A stretch of DNA of 11,643 nt, from positions 1 through 11,643 of the forward strand of contig NZCE01000008.1 of NCBI GenBank assembly GCA_002688185.1, written 5' to 3'. Positions 6,588 to 11,643 of this stretch are shown piece after piece (position 1 is the first letter of the stretch; each line of letters starts with the position of its first letter). The position numbers were made by a program, and so were the translations under genes. The notes beneath the pieces are model-generated. The model was not told the origin of the DNA and did not search any database. It was given only the letters and a program-made list of their open reading frames with translations. Source of the stretch: Spirochaetales bacterium (GTDB lineage Bacteria > Spirochaetota > Spirochaetia > ARS1246).

Positions 6588-6964
6588 CGGCCATCCTCTG
6601 AAACTGCCTGCCGTAAGATTTCGCTATCACGAAAGAACTTGAGGGGGTCCGATACCTCAAACGGCTGGTATTGCATACCAATGCTGCCGCGTTTGACCCA
6701 GATTTTCACCATCCCTATAGATTCCCCTGATTCTGTTACACGGTGCGGTAGATCATCTACGTGGACAATATCGTCAATCTGAAACTCATGAAACATGGTA
6801 TTTGAGCTAAATGGGTCAAGCACTATAAGCATTTTTTCATCGTCATACGGATGTTTTCGGGGTGTTCCGGAAAATGGGACGGCTTCTCGGGGCAGGTCCG
6901 CGCGCGTATCATACTTTGCTAATGTTGATAGGGGTTTGGACTCAAGATACTTTCTAACGCTCAT
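6584..6964 (-). CDS. Small conserved-looking protein coupled to amrS
   Basis: A 126-residue soluble protein with no signal peptide or membrane segment. I do not recognise a named domain. The middle, around residues 40-105, alternates beta-type strands (EKMLIVLDPFSSNTMFHEFQIDDIVHVDD; GMVKIWVKRGSIGMQYQPFEV) and could be a small beta-barrel; the N-terminus is polar and Arg/Pro rich. ATG at 6964 follows a GAGGTG site by 7 nt. Its stop TGA (6584-6586) shares bases with the GTG start of amrS, the usual sign of translational coupling and of a shared role or fixed stoichiometry. Function is inferred only from position: a partner, substrate or accessory of the radical SAM enzyme is plausible. Confidence 0.75.
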   Translation of the reverse strand: MSVRKYLESKPLSTLAKYDTRADLPREAVPFSGTPRKHPYDDEKMLIVLDPFSSNTMFHEFQIDDIVHVDDLPHRVTESGESIGMVKIWVKRGSIGMQYQPFEVSDPLKFFRDSEILRQAVSEDGR

Positions 6965-6997
6965 GGTTCACCACCTCGACTTTTCAGTCTATTTACA

Positions 6998-7003
6998 ATT
7001 ATA
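6998..7003 (-). promoter_or_regulatory. Possible -10 box for the small protein-amrS-VOC operon
   Basis: On the minus strand the sequence reads TATAAT exactly, 33 nt before the ATG at 6964, within the only sizeable gap (124 nt) of the leftward gene cluster. No good -35 hexamer lies 16-18 nt further upstream, so an activator or alternative sigma factor would be needed, or the match is chance. Confidence 0.35.
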
Positions 7004-7088
7004 GTGTTCATTTCTATCTGATACCACATTCGTTTTGACGTGATGGTCCGAGAGTGTATTACTTTGCGTAGCCGGGTTTCTTTCCTTG

Positions 7089-7838
7089 CTATAGTTGAGG
7101 AACGTCAGCCCGAAGCGCGCTTTTGAGTTCTCGTTCAGGCTTTCTTTCGATAAATGAGACGATAGTATCCTGCTGAGTTTCTGCAAGATCTACAAAATGA
7201 AGTACGAGTCTTCCGTCATTCCTTACCACGATGCAGCTGCAAGCCAGTTGATCGTCTTCAATCTTGAGTGTTGCGTGCTGAATTATGGCGTCCGTTTGAA
7301 TATCTTGTGTAATAACGGCATCATCTGGATCAAACGCAATACCGGTCTCCGACAGGTCAAAAATCGCGCCGGTGATTAGAGCGAAGGTCTCCGGGTGCGA
7401 AAATACAAACTCCAACTTATCATGGTCTTCAGGAATATAGCGCAATCCGTCCCGTGTCTCTTCCAACCGTGAGTATTTGACCAACAGTTCCTCGAGCCGC
7501 CGGAACTCCTTGCGATCCTCGAGATCTTCCTTGATAATTCCGTTGACCTCAAGGTGCTGCGCCTTTGCGGCTTCATCAAATGAAAATACCTCGCCCTTCA
7601 GCAATACAAAGAACGTTTGCTCGCTGGTAAACGATTCTCGCATGAGCTGAATAAACGGCTTCCAATGCCGCGGAAAATCTTCCGCGCTGAAAAAGACCAA
7701 GTCCGGCTCGATTTCATCGATATTATCCATAGCTTTAATTGGATTTCGATAATGAATAAGATCCAAGCCTCTCGGTTTGAGATGCTTGAGCAAGGTTTCA
7801 CGAGTGGAGTCTTTATCCGCTACCAGAAGAATCTTCAT
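7089..7838 (-). CDS. Degenerate receiver domain fused to a PilZ domain
   Basis: A 249-residue cytosolic regulator. Residues 1-120 look like a CheY-type receiver (MKILLVADKDSTRETLL, with acidic D8 and D10 and K103 near the usual lysine), but the phosphoacceptor position in PDLVFFSAEDFP is S51 instead of Asp and the KP dipeptide is KE. It is therefore unlikely to be phosphorylated by the usual aspartyl route. Residues 125-240 fit PilZ: R129xxxR133 followed by Y-x-P, and D161-L-S163-E-T-G166, the two motifs that hold c-di-GMP. The protein probably senses c-di-GMP and relays it by protein contact. ATG at 7838 lies 7 nt after the stop of the upstream secreted-protein gene; its ribosome site is weak, so translation may depend on that gene. 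No DNA-binding or output enzyme domain is visible. Confidence 0.8.
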   Translation of the reverse strand: MKILLVADKDSTRETLLKHLKPRGLDLIHYRNPIKAMDNIDEIEPDLVFFSAEDFPRHWKPFIQLMRESFTSEQTFFVLLKGEVFSFDEAAKAQHLEVNGIIKEDLEDRKEFRRLEELLVKYSRLEETRDGLRYIPEDHDKLEFVFSHPETFALITGAIFDLSETGIAFDPDDAVITQDIQTDAIIQHATLKIEDDQLACSCIVVRNDGRLVLHFVDLAETQQDTIVSFIERKPERELKSALRADVPQL

Positions 7839-7845
7839 CTTGGTA

Positions 7846-8793
7846 CTATTCGGTCCTCACGTTTTGCACCTCGTAGTTAAAAATTGTCCAAATCCTGTCT
7901 CGGCGTCGAAGAAAATAAGTAAATTGTTTCACCTCTGTATAGCCAGTGTAGGCGAATTTTTCAATGACAATCACTGACGCTTCCGTGGGAGTATAGCTAG
8001 TTTTCTGAATTGTGAAAGAGTTCGGGAGCAGGATAAACTCATCAGAATTCCCATCATCGGTTAAGCGTTCACGATAGACATGAAGCGCCGTTCTGCGCTC
8101 CTGATCTGATGACCACCGTTTGTAACTATTCTCGCGCCCCCTGTCTTGCAGATATAGACCCTCAATATCGATGTAAAGAAAAAATTTATCCCAATCGGCT
8201 TTTTGCCGAGCCGATAAGGCGTACTCAACGACTTCATCCGGTGGGATCGGAAGCTGGCGCAACACTGCCCCCGTTTCTCTATCGATAATCGTCTCCGGGA
8301 CATCTTCAGTCGAGCCGGCTTGTACAGAGAGAGTTAACATATTTGACGAAATGAACCGCGACAAAGGGTCAGTATATAGCTCGGGGAAATAGCTTGCCCT
8401 GATGATATATACACCCGGTCTTGCGATCCGGATATATCTCGTGACATCTTCGACAATCGCGTAGCGCTCACCTGGCTCGAGGCTGAAGTCCCGATACAGG
8501 ACAGGTTGATCGGAGTTGCGGTCTATGATAAATTGCTGCGCGTGCTCTAGCGACTCATTCGCGAGGGTTTTCACAGAAAAATCCAGTGTAAAAGCCCGTT
8601 GCGGGGATGCTTTAAATCGGTATGTTTGAGCTGAATTGTTGTAGATTTCCGCTCTTACGAGTATACGGCTGTCAGGAAAGTAAATTGATTTATCAAAATA
8701 TCGAATTGTGAACTCTATCCCCGGATTTACCTGGGGGAAAACCGGTCCAACGAGAATTGATATCAATACAAACAACACGAAGGCTTTTTTCAA
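7846..8793 (-). CDS. Secreted two-domain protein of unknown function
   Basis: A 315-residue protein with a Sec signal peptide (start MKKAFVLFVLISILVG, probable cleavage near VFPQ). Residues 25-190 look like an Ig-type beta sandwich (FTIRYFDKSIYFPDSRILVRAE through RIARPGVYIIRASYFPEL), the style of cell-surface or inhibitor-like domains. Residues 200-315 alternate helices and strands around DWDKFFLYIDIEG and WTIFNYEVQNV, in the manner of an NTF2-like fold, but I cannot name a family. The start is TTG at 8793: GGGGAG (8802-8807) lies 8 nt upstream and the signal peptide begins exactly there. Earlier ATG codons in the same frame (8871, 8910) would add up to 39 residues, hide the signal peptide and overlap the mfd start. 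It is the first gene of the leftward cluster and is followed after 7 nt by the PilZ gene. Confidence 0.78.
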   Translation of the reverse strand: MKKAFVLFVLISILVGPVFPQVNPGIEFTIRYFDKSIYFPDSRILVRAEIYNNSAQTYRFKASPQRAFTLDFSVKTLANESLEHAQQFIIDRNSDQPVLYRDFSLEPGERYAIVEDVTRYIRIARPGVYIIRASYFPELYTDPLSRFISSNMLTLSVQAGSTEDVPETIIDRETGAVLRQLPIPPDEVVEYALSARQKADWDKFFLYIDIEGLYLQDRGRENSYKRWSSDQERRTALHVYRERLTDDGNSDEFILLPNSFTIQKTSYTPTEASVIVIEKFAYTGYTEVKQFTYFLRRRDRIWTIFNYEVQNVRTE

Positions 8794-8828
8794 AACGAAT
8801 ACTCCCCGGTAGGGTAGTTGGATTGCGG

Positions 8829-8840
8829 CGTTTGCAAACG
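8829..8840. promoter_or_regulatory. 12-bp palindrome in the divergent intergenic region
   Basis: CGTTTGCAAACG is a perfect palindrome midway in the 76-nt gap between the divergent secreted-protein gene and mfd. A weak mfd promoter can be drawn with TTGCAA (8832-8837) as -35 and TATCTT (8853-8858) as -10, spacing 15. The palindrome overlaps that -35, so it could be an operator, but short palindromes are common by chance. Confidence 0.3.
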
Positions 8841-8869
8841 TGCATCCATTTTTATCTTCGGAATAATGC

Positions 8870-11643
8870 ATGATAACCTTATTCTTAAAACAGCTTGCCG
8901 ACCATATCAAGAATCAGCGGCCGTACAAGGAACTCCTGAAAAAAATCGTAGAAAAGCAGTTTCCGTGCGAAATCGAGGGACCTAAAGGTATCTATCTTGC
9001 TCTCCTCATCGCCAAGCTACATCAATTAAACCATAAGCCGTCTTTGCTGGTAGCACCAACGGAAAAAGAAGCTGATGCCGTTCTTTCGGATCTTGATCAT
9101 ACCGACAGCAACGCAAAGTTGTTTCCGTGGTACGGCATTGCACCGTACGGCGAAGGCGAGCCGCAAGCGTCGGTGGTTGGCCAGCGCTTAAACGTCTTGG
9201 ATGACTTGATAAACAGCAGAAATATTGTTGCTGTAGCCCCGCTTCGCGGGTACCTCACCCCCCTTCCGCCACCGAGCTTCGTCAAATCCTTAAGCATTTC
9301 AATTGAAATTGGGATTGAGCTCGATCCAATTGCCGCAGAACAGCATTTGGCGAAAATCGGATATTTGAGAGTGCCCCAAGTATCGGTTCATGGGGAGTTT
9401 GCCCTCCGCGGCGAGGTGCTCGACGTGTTTCTTCCGGGTATGGAAGAGGCGGTGAGGGTGATATTCGATTTTGAGGAAGTTGAGGCGGTCAGGCTTTTTA
9501 ATCCCCTGACGCAAGCATCATCATCAACAATCGATCGTATTACTATTTTCCCCACGCGGGAAATCGCGTGGACCGATGACCGGATTGTTTCCCTATCGCA
9601 ATACCTCAAGAGCCGAAAAGATGTGCCGGAAGCCACATGGCAGTATGTCGCCCAGTTGGCCGAAGGTGAGGAGTTTAGCGGGGAATCGATGCTCTTTCCG
9701 GCGAGTTTTGAGACAGGATCAAGCTTACTGGACTATATGCCGGAGGATGCGTTTGTGTTCTTTCTGCACGATGAGCATCTGGCAAGCAGTTATGAATCGC
9801 TTTCTAAGGAATATCGAGAGCTTTATATTAAAAGGCGCATTTCCGTAGACTTCTTTGTTCCTCCGGTGGATAAGCTACTCCTTGATTTTACTTCGCTGCC
9901 CTATAATCAGCACAAGCTTGTAAAGTTCCCGGCGATTAAAAGCCCTCAGAGCGACACTACACGGATTACTTTCCCCTACGAGGGCCCACGATCGTTTTTT
10001 GGCAATATCGACTATTTGAAAGAAGAGCTTACGCGATTCCACGACACTGGGTACGACATAAAAATTTTTGCCGATACGGAAGCTCAGGCGAACCGAATCT
10101 CCCATTTGATGGACGACTTGGAGCTAGAAGTTATACCGGCAACAATCTCCCACGGATTTCTCCTTCCCGACGTAAAAATTATTGCGATTCAAGAGGATGA
10201 GATATTTGGCAGGAGAAAAAGGCGTCCCCGCTCCGTGAAAACCGCCAAGAGCTCGGCCATCGACACGTTTGTGGAGCTCAACCCCGGGGATTTTGTCGTC
10301 CACGTCAACTACGGAATCGGCAGGTTTAAGGGTATTGAGCGGATCAAAGCTGTAGGCACGGAGCGGGATTATATTCAATTGCAGTATGCAGATGACGAAA
10401 CCCTTTTTATTCCTATAGAACAAGTCAATCTGGTCCAGCGTTATATCGGCCAGCAAGGGCACGCTCCTAGGCTTGATAAAATAGGTGGCAAAGCCTGGGA
10501 GAGTAGAAAAAGCCGGGTGCGGCGGTCGGTTGAGGATCTTGCGGAGCGATTGATTGCTCTTTACTCAAAACGCAAGCTTGCCCAGGGCTTTGCCTTTCCG
10601 CTGGACACAGATTGGCAAATCGAGTTTGAGGCCACTTTCCCGTACGAGGAGACCGAGGATCAGATCAGATGTATTGAGGAAGTGAAGGCCGACATGGAGA
10701 AGCCCGAGCCGATGGATAGGCTTGTCTGTGGTGACGTGGGCTACGGAAAGACTGAGGTCGCCATGCGCGCAGCTTTCAAAGCAGTTACAGGGGGGAAGCA
10801 GGTCGCATTTCTCGCACCCACCACGATTCTTGTAGAGCAGCACTACGAGACTTTTGTTGAACGTTACAGCCGTTACCCCGTGGAAATCCGGATGATTTCT
10901 CGATTTGTTCAAAAGTCAGAGCAGAAGAAAATCATTGAGCTTGTGAAAAACGGTGAGATCGACATTCTGATTGGCACTCATCGTTTGCTTCAGAAAGATG
11001 TTGGTTTCAAAAACCTTGGATTGCTGGTGGTGGATGAGGAGCAGCGTTTTGGGGTGAAGGATAAAGAGCGGCTTAAAGAGCTCAAGACAAGCGTCGACTG
11101 CATGACATTATCGGCTACGCCGATTCCGAGAACCCTTCATATGTCATTATTAAAACTACGGGACATGTCTCTCCTTACCACGCCGCCGCATAATAGACGC
11201 CCGATAGAAACCTATATCCGCGAGTTTGATGAAGGCCTTGTGGCGGAGGCAATAAGAAAAGAAATGGCTCGCGGGGGACAGGTGTTCTACCTGCACAACC
11301 GGGTGGAAACCCTCATCAACATCAGGCGATTTATTGAGCTCATGGTCCCCGAGGCCATTGTGGAAGTGGCCCACGGTCAGATGAGAAGCACCGAGCTCGA
11401 AGACATTATGCATAGGTTTATCCATGGCGGGATACAGGTGCTTGCCGCAACAACTATCATAGAGAATGGGATCGATATTCCCAACGTCAATACCATCATC
11501 ATAGATCGGGCGGATATGTATGGCATATCCCAGCTATATCAACTAAGAGGCCGGGTCGGCCGGTCAGACAAAATGGCGTTTGCCTATCTGCTCTATCCCG
11601 GGGAGCGTTCTCTGAGCGAGATTGCGATGAAGCGTCTGCAGAT
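8870..11643 (+). CDS. mfd: Transcription-repair coupling factor Mfd (3' end outside the window)
   Basis: The open frame runs from ATG 8870 to the window edge, giving 924 residues of a protein that normally has about 1,100-1,200. Mfd pushes stalled RNA polymerase off DNA lesions and recruits UvrA. The N-terminal part is the UvrB-like module with the usual degenerate nucleotide loop (EGPKGIYLALLIA, no GKT), followed by LFPWYGIAPYGEG and LRGEVLDVFLPG. The RNA polymerase-interacting CarD-like domain begins at NPGDFVVHVNYGIG (about 471-525). The RecG-like motor shows Walker A GDVGYGKT (621-628), Walker B DEEQ (722-725), SATPIPRTL and motif VI RGRVGRS (893-899). Still to come is the C-terminal UvrA-inhibiting domain. 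ATG 8870 is forced by an in-frame TAA at 8864-8866; its ribosome site is weak. No frameshift was seen, and the protein reads as spirochaete-like. Confidence 0.95.
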   Translation, partial: MITLFLKQLADHIKNQRPYKELLKKIVEKQFPCEIEGPKGIYLALLIAKLHQLNHKPSLLVAPTEKEADAVLSDLDHTDSNAKLFPWYGIAPYGEGEPQASVVGQRLNVLDDLINSRNIVAVAPLRGYLTPLPPPSFVKSLSISIEIGIELDPIAAEQHLAKIGYLRVPQVSVHGEFALRGEVLDVFLPGMEEAVRVIFDFEEVEAVRLFNPLTQASSSTIDRITIFPTREIAWTDDRIVSLSQYLKSRKDVPEATWQYVAQLAEGEEFSGESMLFPASFETGSSLLDYMPEDAFVFFLHDEHLASSYESLSKEYRELYIKRRISVDFFVPPVDKLLLDFTSLPYNQHKLVKFPAIKSPQSDTTRITFPYEGPRSFFGNIDYLKEELTRFHDTGYDIKIFADTEAQANRISHLMDDLELEVIPATISHGFLLPDVKIIAIQEDEIFGRRKRRPRSVKTAKSSAIDTFVELNPGDFVVHVNYGIGRFKGIERIKAVGTERDYIQLQYADDETLFIPIEQVNLVQRYIGQQGHAPRLDKIGGKAWESRKSRVRRSVEDLAERLIALYSKRKLAQGFAFPLDTDWQIEFEATFPYEETEDQIRCIEEVKADMEKPEPMDRLVCGDVGYGKTEVAMRAAFKAVTGGKQVAFLAPTTILVEQHYETFVERYSRYPVEIRMISRFVQKSEQKKIIELVKNGEIDILIGTHRLLQKDVGFKNLGLLVVDEEQRFGVKDKERLKELKTSVDCMTLSATPIPRTLHMSLLKLRDMSLLTTPPHNRRPIETYIREFDEGLVAEAIRKEMARGGQVFYLHNRVETLINIRRFIELMVPEAIVEVAHGQMRSTELEDIMHRFIHGGIQVLAATTIIENGIDIPNVNTIIIDRADMYGISQLYQLRGRVGRSDKMAFAYLLYPGERSLSEIAMKRLQ

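Noticed and set aside
7062..7069. ACGCAAAG on the minus strand, upstream of the small protein-amrS genes, resembling the core of c-di-GMP-I riboswitches
   Set aside because: The other conserved blocks and the paired stems of that riboswitch are not present around it; an 8-base match alone is not enough.

Overview
The window looks like bacterial chromosome, most likely from a free-living spirochaete or a relative. The strongest hint is the transcription-repair helicase Mfd at the right edge, whose helicase region reads like spirochaetal Mfd. A PilZ/receiver fusion next to a secreted protein and a multi-Ig surface-protein remnant fit that placement. This is an inference from remembered family resemblance and was not tested by a search.

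The left 4.3 kb is a scarred accessory region. It opens with a remnant of a large Ig-repeat surface protein (93-739), cut off on its 3' side by a complete IS1182-family insertion sequence (740-2582) with perfect 20-bp terminal inverted repeats and an intact DDE transposase. Beyond the element lies an apparently intact short-chain dehydrogenase (2684-3421). A second gene follows with a strong ribosome binding site but seems to keep only its first 35 or so codons (3435-3641). Next is an AAA ATPase/DUF4143 gene (3622-4284) that has lost its central portion while staying in frame. An orphan secreted protein (4372-5070), with a T9 tract inside its signal-peptide codons, closes this part.

The right 6.5 kb is intact and more housekeeping in character. 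Five genes run leftward from about 8793 to 5151: a secreted two-domain protein, a degenerate-receiver/PilZ protein, a small conserved-looking protein, the AmrS-type radical SAM enzyme (start codon overlapping the previous stop), and a VOC-fold methylmalonyl-CoA-epimerase-like protein. The first two are 7 nt apart. A 124-nt gap with a possible promoter separates them from the last three, so two transcription units are likely. mfd diverges from this cluster at 8870 and runs off the window after about 924 codons.

How the genes may work together: the PilZ protein and the secreted protein beside it could form a c-di-GMP-responsive envelope unit. The small protein and AmrS are probably translationally coupled and may act together. 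Neither AMMECR1 nor Memo, the usual genomic partners of AmrS, is visible here. I found no rRNA, tRNA or CRISPR array. No feature is compelling as a wholly new system; the best leads are the pseudo-receiver/PilZ pair, the AmrS cluster and the palindrome upstream of the broken DUF4143 ATPase.
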